Assembly: GCA_009617715.1 (NCBI GenBank)
Contig: VTFK01000160.1
Coordinates: 1,364,001 to 1,428,000 of the forward strand
From: Plectrocnemia conspersa
Lineage: Eukaryota > Arthropoda > Insecta > Trichoptera > Polycentropodidae
DNA: 64,000 nt
Reading direction: 5' to 3'
Under the pieces are notes generated by a model. It did not search any database and was not told the DNA's origin. It worked only from the letters and a program-made list of their open reading frames with translations. This document shows positions 13,823 to 26,800 of the stretch, piece by piece (the first letter of the stretch is position 1; each line of letters begins with the position of its first letter). Position numbers and translations under genes: made by a program.

Positions 13823-15281
13823 TTCTTTAATTTACCTTAGCTGCAAAGTTACATCTATTATTCGTAAGCTGTAATTATAGTTTATATGTAATTGTAAGTG
13901 TTTATTGTGTAATGTTTTGGGTTCATTCCAATCGAGTTGCATCGAAAGATTAATTTTTTTATCTAATATACCTTTAAAATATATTATCACTTCAAAGAAA
14001 TTACTTGTTGTTAATATCTACAGGACGATTATCAATTTCTCCGGGTTTTGATTAAGACAAAATTGTATAAAGGATAATTTTTAATTATTCTTAATATGAA
14101 ATATTACTTGATAAAAAAATTAAGATTTTGTATATAAATATCTGGTATTTCAATATCCAATTGAGTTTGTCTTATGAGCTTTTGGATATGATTGACGTTT
14201 TAATAAGACATGAAAAATGCCAGAGTTTGTGAATTAAAGTGTAAGACATTTTAAATATATAATAAAAAAATATATTCCATATTACATAAAAAATATATTT
14301 TTTTATGTTATATGCAACATATTTTTCTCCATCAAATTATGAATTAATAATAAGGATTCTCTCAACGAAAAATACCGATACAAAATAATATACCTCAAAG
14401 AATTTGGATATTTTTTTCTGTATATGCAAACAAGTATATTTAAGAATTATTAAATATAAGTTAATAATTTTTTCGTAAAGGAAATACATAGCCGGCCATT
14501 AATTTTAGCTATGCCTTAAAACTAATAATAATTTATAAAAAAAAATGTATATCTTATATATAAATATCTTAAAAATTAAATTAAATTTTTATTGCGACGA
14601 TTATACATGGGGGTAAAAAATATCTGTAATTAAACAGTTTTACGTAGTTTTGAAGAGCATTAAGCATTTTTCTTTTATAATTTACATTTCTTCCGAAACA
14701 TCAGCTTTTTGTTATGGAACACGATCGTGCCTTGTAATTTTAGACTGTTTTTTTTTGCAAACTCAACTCCATATTTCTCTATTTTTAGTTAGTGATAATA
14801 CCAAAACTTGTGCAGATTTATTTTATATTTTATGTAAGAACTTAGCAAAATTTTTATTAAGACTTCCCAATCTTTTTATTATTCGTTAGTATATAAATAA
14901 AAATATTAATACAAAATAAGAAAACATTTTTAAGGACAATATATTTTAATTTGAAGATAAGGTTAAGCATGATTTTTTTTCTTTCAATTTAATAATGACA
15001 TACACAAAACTTATATTTTTTTGCAAATTGGTACTAAAACATTAAAATACCATAATGAAAAATATATTACTTTAAATCTTCGAAAATAAAGAAAATTAAA
15101 TACTTAGTAATATAATGAAAAAGATATTTTAATTAACGATTTTTTAATTTCTTGAACTTGTTTAACCTAATTAAGATGAACAGAATTGACATAGGTTTTA
15201 AAAGTTAAGGCATTTATACTTATTTTATATAATTTTAAAATTTTTGATAAATATTTTATTGTAATTGTTTTAGTATTTTTT

Positions 15282-15345
15282 CATTGTAACCTAACAGGCG
15301 TGAGCCCAATACGTTACAGCGGGGGCTATCTGTATAATCTAAGTA
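15282..15345 (-). repeat. SINE-like repeat family A, degenerate copy 4
   Basis: The reverse complement contains CGTATTGGGCTCACGCCTGT then TAGGTTACAATGA, aligning with the CGCATTGGGGTAACCTGTTA block of copies 1 and 2. Confidence 0.45.
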
Positions 15346-15862
15346 AGTCAGATAAACATATTAAATACCCCTATCTACAAATAAATTTCCAGTCTAAGAA
15401 TATAAATAATTACTAATTATTATTTGTATAATAGTTAATATTTAATAAATATCACTTTGGAGCTACGCCAGTTTTTATTAACAGAGGCTTTTTATATACA
15501 TTTTGAGTGCAGTTTAGATTCTGCGGACTAATCATTGTTTATATATGATTACATTTTTCCAGAACTAAAATTTCAATGGAGGGTTAAGTTGTCCAGGTAG
15601 CAATATGCAGAGTAATTTACTAAAAACCGACTTTATTAAAGAATGTAAATTAAAAAGCTTTTGATATATATCAAATTTATTCCTTAAGCGCGCGTCCTGT
15701 TATAAATCGTTCCTATGCTTTTTCACGGCACCGAGCTAGCTTTAAATTTAATACGAGTTCATAAAAAAGTTTTTCAGGTTTGGGGCTCGTAAAATTGTCC
15801 GGCCGGTACGGTTAACGCAATTAAAAGCGAATATATTAATTTTTATAAGAAGCAGAGGAGCT

Positions 15863-15876
15863 AGAGAGAGAGAGAG
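15863..15876. repeat. Short GA microsatellite
   Basis: AGAGAGAGAGAGAG within the GC-richer island at 15.7-16.2 kb. GAGA-type sequence can bind GAGA-factor proteins in insects, but the site is only a candidate. Confidence 0.5.
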
Positions 15877-18318
15877 TTGCTTGCGCACGAAAAGCTCCGA
15901 AAGACGCCACTTGTTATGGTTTTCGAGTCGGAAAGCTCTTTGAGGGCGAAATGAGATTATCGTCGCTAGATTTAAGCTTCTAGACTCCCGACGGAAACTT
16001 CGAACGGGAAATGAAACCGAGCAGATTAGGACAGAGATGAAAATTTATATAAACGATCGCCGGTGTGTCGGGGGAGTGAAAGAAGGAAAAATCCGAACGT
16101 GTTCGGTGGTGGAGAATAGTATTGGGAGAAGGTGCTATAAAGGCTGAATGTCTTCGATTCTTGGAATGAAATGCGGAAGAGAGCTGATCATGTCTGTGGC
16201 AAAGATAAAATTTCACGGAATACAGTAAAAATACAGTTTTCTATACGTTCACTTTTTCAATAACCACGAGATATACGATAGCAAGTTAGTAAGTAAGTTA
16301 CAAAACGAATAAGATTATTGACATAGAAACAATTTTGCACTTTTTTAAAAATTAGATAAAAAGACTTTCTTGCGGTAAGACTTATATATTATATTTTCAA
16401 TGTGAACTTTTTTTTATATTTGTTTTACAAAATATGGTACAAAAATATCTTAAAATAGTTTTGTGAAAGGTGGGAAAATTATGGACTTGCCTTCTAAAAA
16501 TGTAATAAATCATTTAATCACTCCACACGTACCGGTTAATGAATAGCTTAGGCCCGTCTAAGAATGAAACATCTTATTTCCATTAATGGTACCAGAAGGG
16601 TTAGGTTTGTTCGTGGCTTTTGTTCGTGACGTCAGATAACAAGTTAAGTTTCAACAGCGCTGTTTCACTCCACTTCACACATACGCAAACTTACACAAGC
16701 ATGATTTATTCCACACCTATGGATACACATGGCAAGAGCAAAGGTCCTTGGTCCTTTCGAAAATTTTCCCCTAGGCGATCGTCGCATTTTTTTAAATCTG
16801 CTCGTTGGAACGACACGAGAGAAAATTGAATTCGTGTTAACATGGCACGATATCGACTTTGAAACACAATATATGCCATGAAGAAGGCATCCAGATGACC
16901 GTATATATGCTATATATTCTTCTGTACATGGCAAAAGTGAAAATGTATTTTTTTAAATAAATTTACGAATAGAATGTCTAGTCGGACACAAACGACGCTA
17001 TTCTATGGTAAGTGGTGCGCTACGGTATGCCGGTGTTTGGAATGAAATATTCTGTTCGGAGATTAAAAGTAATATATTCGTATAGTGGGCGGATAGTGAG
17101 CTGTTTTAATCTTGTTATATAGAATTTAATCCAAAGATAATGAAAAAGCTTAAAAGATAAATTTACCTGACAATCTCTAAAATTTATTTAAGTGAATTGA
17201 ATAATATTATCGTTGCATTTTACGAGGGATATTCAAAAAGTATAGATAATAAATTTATTAAATATTTCTATAGCATTTTATTTAAATATATCCTTATAAT
17301 ACATTGGTCTTCTCATACTAATAATAAAATATATTACAGGTAAATAAGTTTATTGATTACAAATAATAAGTTAATAAGTTTCGCACCTGCTCTATTTTTT
17401 CGGCTTCCAATAGCACATGTAGTTTTTATGAAACAGTATATGCTCAATATTCGCTTTGTATGAACGATATATAATAATACACGTAAACAAAAGAAATATA
17501 TTTAATTATAATTAATAAAAATAAAAATAGAGTTGGCATGGTGATTTTTGAGCCTCCACTAATGAATTCTTTTGTTGTCGACCAATAAGAAATAAGCATT
17601 CAAATATAAAACAAGATGGCCGACAGTAACGTGACAACAGTTGTAAATAATTTTGCTACGCAACAGTAATTTTCATTATCTTGGCATGTGCGTTGTTCGA
17701 TTTAACGGAATATAAATATTCGGATTGCAAATTAATTAGGTATGTTATAACTATGAAAATGAAATATATACATAATGTCTGTTAGGATTAAAAAAAACAT
17801 TTATTAAACTAGATAAACAATCATAAAACAATCTTCGTAATGAGATCTTCAAATTTTGAATTCCCGTCGACGGGCTCCGAGGCTGAAAAGTGAGTTTTTC
17901 CTTTAACAATACATGAAAATTATCATTGCTTCTGATTTAATGCACATATTCGTTAGATTTGACGAATTGCAAATAAAACAGATGTGTTTTAAAAATATAA
18001 ATTAAAATATTTTTTAGTAAAAATAGACAAAAGTTTCAAAATTATTATTATTTTTAAAGCGCATATTATGCTTACTGTTAACTTTTGGTCTAAAACAACA
18101 GATTAGTTGGTCGATCTTTTTTTTTTTATTGCTTCTTTCAAATTAGTAAATATAATTTAAAACTGCCTTTTATTTTACTCAAAGAATATAAAAAAACGTT
18201 CTTAATACTGAAATTTATAATAAAATTGATTAATATGTTATTTATATCACATAGTAATATAGAAAACTATTTTCTTACATTGATATAGTTATTTAAACAA
18301 AAAAAAATATTTCAAGAA

Positions 18319-18376
18319 AACACAATCAATGACATAATCGCTCACATTAAACCCACTACAGGTCATTGATTGTGTT
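18319..18376. repeat. Perfect 15-bp inverted repeat
   Basis: AACACAATCAATGAC (18319-18333) is mirrored exactly at 18362-18376, with a 28-base spacer. Confidence 0.65.
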
Positions 18377-18584
18377 GAAGCGTCAGTAAGGTGTAACAAA
18401 ATATTTTTTAATAGCAGTCATATTTTTGAGCGGATGTGTAACCCATACTATTTATTATTAATATTTATCTAAACTATAAATATACTTCTAAATGATACAA
18501 AATGTTACATTTTATGTCGAAAACATTTCGGTATTTTTTTGTTTTAATAATATTGATTTAAGTTGCAAACCTATTTTAAAGCGT

Positions 18585-18720
18585 AATACAGTGAAATCTC
18601 TTTGTAATGAATACCGATATATCAAGATTCACAGTATAACGAATCTTCAATTTGTGCCCGATAAACTTTCACACAAAATGTTTTCATTGTAACGAAGACT
18701 GATCTCAGTATAACGAAATA
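18585..18720. mobile_element. Pogo/Tigger-like terminal sequence, degenerate
   Basis: ATACAGTGAAATCTCTTTGT then AATGAATACC resembles the CAGT-AAACCTC-TATAACGA ends of pogo-like elements. Two further CAGTATAACGAA words follow (about 18631 and 18708). No transposase is visible. Confidence 0.3.
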
Positions 18721-18956
18721 TTTTGCTCTGAATTTAAGAATGACGTTACAACTTGACACAATATTTCTTTAAATTCAGTTCGTGCCGGATTTTCAACGTG
18801 TTCAGCCGACCCTCAAACTTTTTTTGACAAATTTTATTGTGTTTATTACAGTATCATTAAAAATGAACAGAGCATAATAAGTATTTTTAACATAAAAAAC
18901 TTTGTTCTTTACTTTTTTCAAGTTTAATTGTCACACTTTGCCTTTGAGTGCTCTAG

Positions 18957-18990
18957 AGTGGCGCATTGGACAACTGGTCAAATCATGAGT
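18957..18990 (+). repeat. Possible family A fragment
   Basis: Contains GTGGCGCATTGG as in copy 1, but the rest diverges quickly (ACAACTGGTCAAATCATGAG). Confidence 0.25.
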
Positions 18991-19285
18991 TATATTTGTT
19001 ATAAAAAAATATAAAATATAATTTTTCTATGATTTTAATGATCAGCAAACAAAAGTCTCGATTTCCTAAACATGATTTTTTCTCGCTTTTTAAGACATAA
19101 AAAAGCATAGACTTGCGAATCATTAAAATAAAAAGTACACATTGACAGTTTTATCAAATCTCTAGATCTGATATGAACGCATTTTTTTAAAATAAATAAT
19201 ATCGTCTATTTATGCCCCCAAAGCATCGCATTGTTGAGTCTATCAGGCGTATTAAAAGTTCAGTACCGCCCTTATCTCTAAAGAG

Positions 19286-19400
19286 TATATAACAGTGAAC
19301 ACAGCAAACTCATTGCACTTCTATTCGGAATACACTTCCCTGCAGAACTTCCACAAATCAGTCACAAAGTACTGACCAAAGAAAAAATCTGTGGTAAGAT
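19286..19400 (+). promoter_or_regulatory. Promoter-like sequence with a possible first exon
   Basis: TATATAA (19286-19292) is followed by TCATTGC, with its A 26 bases downstream. The next stretch is GC-richer (CTTCCCTGCAGAACTTCCAC) and ends CTGTG/GTAAGATG, a plausible donor at about 19395. A plausible acceptor (ATTTACAG) sits at about 19498. The frame after it (LVKPNQMLLSSPISLIKFSQ) is not recognised. This could be a small nested gene or chance. Confidence 0.25.
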
Positions 19401-19859
19401 GTATGTAATTGTTTCTAATAATGTTATAATTTTCATAATGCAACCCTGTTAACTTAGGGTTTAATATAAAATGGGGGATATATAAATATAATTTACAGAC
19501 TGTAAGGTGTTCTTAGTAAAACCTAATCAAATGCTACTCTCGTCACCCATATCTCTCATCAAATTTTCCCAAATGGCTACAGCCAAGGGTATAATATTAT
19601 ATTTGCTCTATTATTTTATGCAAATGCCCCGGGACGAAGGCGAGATTAGAATAAGTGAGTGTAAACAATCGCTTTGTTTCGCCGAAAGCCTCCTGGGTGG
19701 AGCTTTCGAACGCTTCCGTTTCCGGTAGGGTAAGTCCGGTTAAGGAGACTCCACGTTACCATCTGTTTATCGACATCTCTTATGCGTCAGCGGACCCCCA
19801 TCTTGGCATCATGCCTGACAGCCCGCACCCGATGCACATCCTCGTTATCTGGGTCGGAT

Positions 19860-20248
19860 TCACTGCTTATTTGTTATAACTTGTAATCTCTTAATCTCTA
19901 AAGTTAGTAGTGGAAACTTTTTAGGGATACCTATTGTTCTCGAAGCCCTGTCTGCGACACGTAGTCTCAAAGTCGTCTCCAAAGATTTAGTTGAACTCTT
20001 AGATTTCGAACTTATTAGCCTTGACGTAGAGTAGAGAGTTGCTGCTTCTTTGGTCTCTTGATTGGTACTCGACATAGCCCTGCTTGGTGCTAGTTTGACT
20101 GAACTCTTATTATTTTCAAGTTATAGATTGATCGTCTTTCCAATGCAGTGATCAGAGGCAGCAATGTTTTTGTCGTAAATTCAGCTGGAGATTTGGCAAC
20201 ACTGTCATTGGGTTCTTGCTCAGCACATTCCACTGACTTTGTTGGCAT
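19860..20248 (-). other. Two consecutive minus-strand open frames in a GC-richer block, unrecognised
   Basis: A frame at 20090-20248 (52 codons, MPTKSVECAEQEPNDSVAKS onward) is followed by one at 19860-20075 (71 codons, MSSTNQETKEAATLYSTSRL onward). Both are Ser/Thr/Lys-rich, with fewer AT-driven residues than other frames nearby. They may be pieces of one decayed retrotransposon protein split by stops. I recognise no domain. Confidence 0.25.
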
Positions 20249-22744
20249 TTATATGAATAGTGAATTCCTTTTCTGTTCGTATACGCCGACTGTTTATGTT
20301 AATTTGAAAGTGCTCCTAATCCACCCAAAATATTTGATCAGCACGTACGCTTGTATAGCACTAGCTTGACAATTAACATCAAATTACTAAATATAAAAAT
20401 TGTAATAAATATGTGATTAAAAATTATCTGCGACAAGTTTTATCTCACACCCAAAGAGTAGTCTAAATATAAAAAAAATATTTGATTTCAGTTAAAAAAA
20501 TAGTATCAAATCTATATTTTTTTAATCATCACAGATTAGCCCAATGTTTCACTATCTTATCATAAACAGATTGATTGAAAATATTTTATTCATTACAATT
20601 AATTTAATTATTTTATAAATTAAAATGTATGATTAGTGTAACCGCCCCATAATGTTTCAAAAATAGCACTTTTTATTGTTATTACACTATATGGAACTCG
20701 TCCTTAAAAGATTTGAAATTGTAATCCGCCTGCAAATTGTAAACTTTATTATATTTATTACAATATTAACCGTCGCAACGATGGCCCTTGTAGCAATCAA
20801 ACTTTATTGCCGTCCCGTATAAACGTCACATCGCTGGCTAACAAAACGTATACACCACCAGGGTTAATCATCTCGCATTTTCATCAAAAAAAGTAAAAAG
20901 TACTCTAACGTAATACCCATCTCTCGCTTGGTATACTAAATTTATTCAAAGTCGACGGCTAAAAAAAATAAAAGACACTTATAAGCGAGGCACCGTGTAC
21001 GATTTATCGCGTGATTTCGTCCGACCTTTTTTATCACGCTCTTCTTAGAGTACCCCATGAAAACCTATTAAGGGAGTCTTCTCAAATATTTTCCCTTCTC
21101 GGTTGTCTCTTCGTATCATCATATTTTTACGGTCAGATATATTTATGACCCTTTGAGAGGCCCGCGCGTTTAGCGGCGTATTGAGAACGTCATAAAAGAA
21201 AAGTTTAAAAGTTTATTTATGTGCCATAGCCCTAGGCTATTATTTGCCACGATTTTATTATTATACTGATATTATTATTATATATGCTTTTCATGGTGTC
21301 TTTACATGTCATAGTTGCTAGAGTTTTTAACGCTTACATTCTCAATTAAGTTTTTATAAATTATCTGTTTTAACGGCATTTAATTATTGTCGTATGACTT
21401 TTGCAGCCAGTAATGTAATTAATAACTAATTACTTTTGTCCAAGAGTCTTTATTGTACGTCAATGGATTTCCGGTAAATCGTATCTGAGAGTAGGTACCA
21501 TAGTCGTCGCTGATTGTCAGCATATAATTGGTAATCGCATTAAAAAAATATTTCTTATATATGTATATAAATATAAACTTCTATATTATTTTCGTAAATT
21601 ACTTAAATTTAAAATATAAAAAATAAAACTTGCAATTTTTATTAAACAACGCAGATGTTGAATCGAATTTGCCGAAATTTTCTCTGTTAAGTCGTATCTT
21701 TTAAGTCACACTTTCGCCTTTTTGATTATCTTCCGCAAACGCTCCGAATTACATAATTAAAAAACGCTTCGAAGGCATTTTTAAGCTTTCCCGTGGTACG
21801 TTTAAAAAGTCGTTTACCAAACATGGTATATTGGCCCGACCCTCGAACAAATCACAAAAGCGAAAAAACGGGCAAAAAGGCGTAGGCGAGTATCAACGGG
21901 CGTGTTAATTGCTAAACAGCACGGGCAAATATGTAATCCAGGGCCGTATCGGGCTCGGGCACGTGCCAGGGCCGTAGACGTTGGAATTAATTTCTCTACG
22001 GTGCCCATGTCCTGGCGCCACCTTTATCTCGGGGTTCTTTTGCAGTCACGTTTGTAAATACTTTTTTTTTGCAACCCCCACTCCTGTAAGCCATATTTAT
22101 AGAGTAAACCAGGGGCAAACGGATTTTTTCAATTAAATGTTAATTTCGCTACAAATATACTTCATCCTGAATAATTATCTGAAACACATTTACTTCCTAA
22201 TTATATTGTGTAGAATTATTTAAAAAATTATATAACTAGTCTTGATAACTACTATTTTTTTATAGTTGAAATATAATTATACTATAAAAATAAAACCAGT
22301 TATTAAGAACCGCAATACATTTAACAGCGAGTTTCTTAGTCCAAATTATTGTTATTTGAAAGTTAATATATTTTTTTTAAATTAATATGAAAAGGTGTAT
22401 TATATATTGTTCGAATAGCTTTATTGTGAATGACTTGCAATTAAAAAAAATATTACTGGTGCTACTCCACACCAGGCAGGAATATATTAAAATAGGTCTT
22501 ATTAATTAGTTATAGATTTAATATATTTTTTTATAATAAGTGCGCTCTTTTTATTGAATATCAGTTTAAGGGCCGTAATCGCGGCAAGCTTCTTAGAATA
22601 TGTTAAGTAAATGTAAGCTTGAATTCCGGGTGCTATACCAAGAATTTAACTTTTTTTCAATTTAAGTTATTGCTCTGTTTGTTTTGGAGATGCTGTAGCA
22701 GAGTTTGTCTGCGTTTTGTGAAAATAATTGCTTATATTTTAATT

Positions 22745-22925
22745 TATTTTAATTTTTCGCATCTCAAAATATTTATTTGGGAACTCAAAAGATAAGCGAC
22801 TTCTTATGTATAAGTGTATTAAGCGTAGCAAATAATCAAAGGTTTTGTATTTGTATAAGTTATGAATCAAACTGTCATGCCATAGTGTGTCGAAAGCTTT
22901 TTCTATATCTAACATTAAGCGACTT
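22745..22925 (-). pseudogene. Jockey-type reverse transcriptase fragment
   Basis: The minus strand translates as MLDIEKAFDTLWHDSLIHNL (Met codon at 22913-22915), then YKYKTFDYLLRLIHLYIRSR. This matches the D-E-AFD--WH--L block and following helix of the reverse transcriptase domain in jockey-clade non-LTR retrotransposons. The frame stops after about 57 residues and no other domains are seen, so this is a dead fragment. Which element family it belongs to is not known. Confidence 0.75.
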
Positions 22926-23798
22926 TTTTTATACTAAAATTATCGCAAATAAACTTGGGTTAACTATTAAGTTAATGTATTGTCAAGTGATGCCTAAATG
23001 TACGTTATTAATTCTCTAAAGATTATTTTAAACGCATATTGATTATTTCTTCAAATATTTTAGTAAATGATGGTGTGTTTACGTAAAAATAAAAATAAAT
23101 TCGTAATCATTAAAAAATAGTAACGTCGTAATTTTATCATATGTATAATCTGGGGATGCTATTTTTTTATAATGAACGTCATGTACATTTTTAATTTTAT
23201 ATGTTTCGTAAATTAACTGTTATAAACATAAACAATTTGGCGGTTAATTTCATACAAAAAAATCTTACACTTAAAGAAATTAAGAATTAACATTATCATT
23301 TTAAACACACTGCAAGAACAACGATTAGGACCTAATTTTATTTTTAACAGCATTGTTCTGCAACCATGCAAAATATTTGCATATCCTTACTTTCTGAATT
23401 TCTCTAACGTATGGTGTAACACCCAAAAAAAAATTCTTAAGATAAGCTCCAGTGATCAGAAGCAGAGCTTATAATATGAACCTTAAACTTGTGAAATCTA
23501 TCCAAGTTATATATTTTTTTTTAATTATTGGACTTATATTGACTTCTTATATTGACATATATTGACTCATTGGATGTTGTTTTATAAGCTTCCACAATAA
23601 AAAATCACACACAATATTTATATATATTTTTATTAAATCTTATGTTGTTTAATTGGTAAAATTGCTTATTTTTAATTTAATTAAAATATAAAACACAACT
23701 AATTAATATTTTTTTTTTTTTCATAATTCATCTCCATATCAATTAAAATTTATTAAATGATTACCATTATCATTATCTATCTACCTTTAGTGTAAATT

Positions 23799-23851
23799 TT
23801 AGCTTTGTTTTTCGATTTTACGTTTAATGTAAAATCGAAAAACAAAGCTAA
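23799..23851. repeat. Perfect 23-bp inverted repeat
   Basis: TTAGCTTTGTTTTTCGATTT plus TAC (23799-23821) is exactly mirrored at 23829-23851, with a 7-base loop (GTTTAAT). A stem this long without mismatch in AT-rich DNA is unlikely by chance and suggests recent origin or active maintenance. Confidence 0.85.
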
Positions 23852-26800
23852 TACAATTAATATTTGAGCAACAGAACATGAAAGCCAGTTGTTTGTTTTT
23901 CGTGTTTGAATAAATAAAATTAGTTATTTTATCTTCTGACTTATTATATTTGTGTTTATTACACCTGCAATTAGCCAGTACTTATCAGTGCTTTTAAATT
24001 TTTAGTCACAATTTGTCTTTTTAATTTGTATGGAATATTTTTTATTCATACACGCAAAATAAAATACATCATGTTTCATCCCTTACGAATTTGCCCAGCT
24101 CTAATTTTGATTTATCTTGTTGCCAGTTAACTAGTAAGTCAAATTATTTTATTTTCATTTAAAAAAATTCAAACTATATAATAATTGCGTAATAATATTA
24201 ATCCAGGCGGTCGAAACAAGTGTCTGTTTTCACCAGGTTTACCCTATTTATTTAATTTTTGGCGCAGATGTTACGTATCTTTTGGCAACGTCCAAAAAAC
24301 GAACGCTGTTATCTAAACGTGACGCTTTTAAATTGTTTTTGCACGATATTCGCATTAATGGCGAATTTTTTATTTTGGAAGGAAATGTCTGAAATATTCA
24401 GGATCGCTTAACCTCAACCAGGATAATCAAGTTAGCGAGTTAACCGAGCAGATTAAAGAATGTTTGTGCAACATATCATTTACAGAGTTACTACCGTATC
24501 TTGTGTCACTAAACACTGTCATGTTACTATCAAAAAACATGTAATATGTACGATCGTAATGTTTACCTCGTAACTTGTTATTTTGGTCGTTAACCTGAAT
24601 GAGCTTGTGAATATTGAAACGGCGTACGTGTGATCCAAATATTTCAACATGTGTGTATATCAGCTATAAAATCGAGTGATTATCTATAACTTATAGTATC
24701 TAGGCTCATCAATCAATAGTTAAAATATATGTGAAATGATAATTAAAATGGTGAAGGGTACAAATCACAGACAAAATAACTATAAACTTATTTTACAGTA
24801 CCAAAGTTTAAAATTTAAATATTTACTAGCTTTGTATCTTTACTTTTAGAATATTTATCGTATGTATCGCATGTATTTACCAGAATTGAAACAAATAATA
24901 GTAGCTAATTTTAATATAATCGCATAATCATACAATTGCCCCTTTAAGGCTTGCGCTAGCTATTCAGCATAATAAACAAATTCCTTACGTTCACGTACAC
25001 GTAACAAGACGTATGTAGATAGCTGTATAGTACGATCCTTTCGGATTTGGGTCGTCGGCTCTTTTGAATGCCTCCAAATCAGTTTTCGTCCTAGGCGGGG
25101 GCACAATAAGCTCATTAGCGCCTTACCTGTAGTAGGCTTTTATCTCGCACCTTCATAAGAGCATATACCCCGACAAATCTCATAAACGTGACAAGACTAG
25201 GCGTGCTCGACGACAGATAATGTCAATGATGATTAATGCCACACCACCTCCACCACCACCAAAGTCACAAATCAAACGCCATCTTTGCCAGACTTAGCCG
25301 TGGCTAAATTCGTAAACCGCAAACGGCGGTTAGCTGTCGTGGAGGTTTAACATAGTATAGTGGCCGATTCGTTCGATTCCGCCGCACGGTGGGGCATTAA
25401 TTCTTGATATCTTGTATTATTACAATACAGAAACAAATAATACATAGTAAAGAATAGTTTTATTATCAACAACATCTTTAAGTAGTTTCGGCGAAGGCAT
25501 GGTTTTATTGCTTTTGACGTGAAATAAATAACGCGAAGAGCAGAGACCCAAGTTAAACTTTTGAGAAACCCATGAAGGTGTGAAATATTCTTTCAACAAT
25601 CGGCTGCCATAGGGTGCGAACTGTATACGATAACTTGAGAACAACCGAGTTAAATCATCCAAGCAACTGTGGATCGACAATTTTTTTACTGATAACTCAT
25701 GACAAATTTGTCAAAGGTCTTTTCAAAATACACGTACGTCTGTTTGACAAATTTAAAAATATGCTCTTTAACCATCACAAATTTATATATGTCATATTTG
25801 ACATATTAGATCCACCGAATTATTCAAATAGGCCTTGATTGTAGTAAATCAATATATATTTTTTATAATATATTAGTTTTATTTTGTTTATATTTGCTAA
25901 AATGTCTTGGGCACTATCTGCAAAAATAGATGCATCTTATTCAAATCAAATAGGATATGTGATTTTCTTTATTGTATTCAAGCAACAAGAGCTTCGATAA
26001 ATTTAGACCGGAAGCGAAATTACCGTATACGGTCTAGAGCAGATGTTCTCAACTAGTTTTTGATCAGAAACACATTTATAGTCAACAATGGTGTACCGGA
26101 CGTACTTTGTTACAATATATTTGTATACTCATTGTACTATTTAAGTTATTAATAATATTTCAAAACATTGTTGAATAAAACAAAACTGATTGAAATGAAT
26201 ATGTAATCATGTTTTTTTAAATAAAATACACATACATTGGTTATTATTACATATTTGTATAGCGCTGAATAAAAAACACTCAAAATATTATTATTTTATT
26301 TATTACAGATCATAAATAAACATAAATTGAATAAATTAAAATTTAATAGTACTTTTCCTAATATCTGAGAGACACAGTATTGAAGGTGACGTGAAACTGA
26401 GAGGCACTTTAGTAGCGTCTGACCTTTGAAGGGTGTAGGCGTAATAACGCAGGCTCTTTCAATTTCTCTGGTGGGAGCAGGCTCTCTGGGGGCATAGTCT
26501 CTATGGCGCAGCTCTGGAAGCATCTGTATTTAAAGACCCCGATGGATTGATGTAACTTTTACGGGTTCATCTAGAGCTTAACGTTTTGAACGCGTAAATT
26601 GACTGAATCGTCCGATTGATTGTTTATCTCTTTACGTAAAAATCAGTAAAAAAAAATTTTTGTGAATAAACATCAAACATTAAAAAATTTAATACAGTAA
26701 CAAGGTAAAATTTTCATTTTAAAAAAAAAACAATTAATTAAATATTTTTAATTAGCACGTCCAAATGGTTAAGTTAAAGTAAACTCTCTTGGGTTAAAAC

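Larger units (their letters stand above)
12650..22740. other. Non-coding stretch with several GC-richer islands
   Basis: Islands at about 15700-16200 (GGCACCGAGCTAGC, GTCCGGCCGGTACGG), 16600-16850, 19560-20330, 20780-21200 and 21660-22080 (GGGCTCGGGCACGTGCCAGG). No convincing exon of neuroligin or another gene is seen. Confidence 0.55.

Noticed and set aside
25420..25680. 86-codon minus-strand frame
   Set aside because: No recognisable motif and no exon-like borders.
26296..26523. GC-richer minus-strand frame with RDYAPREPAPTREIERA
   Set aside because: Only about 50 residues look protein-like, other frames over the same bases look equally plausible, and no family is recognised.
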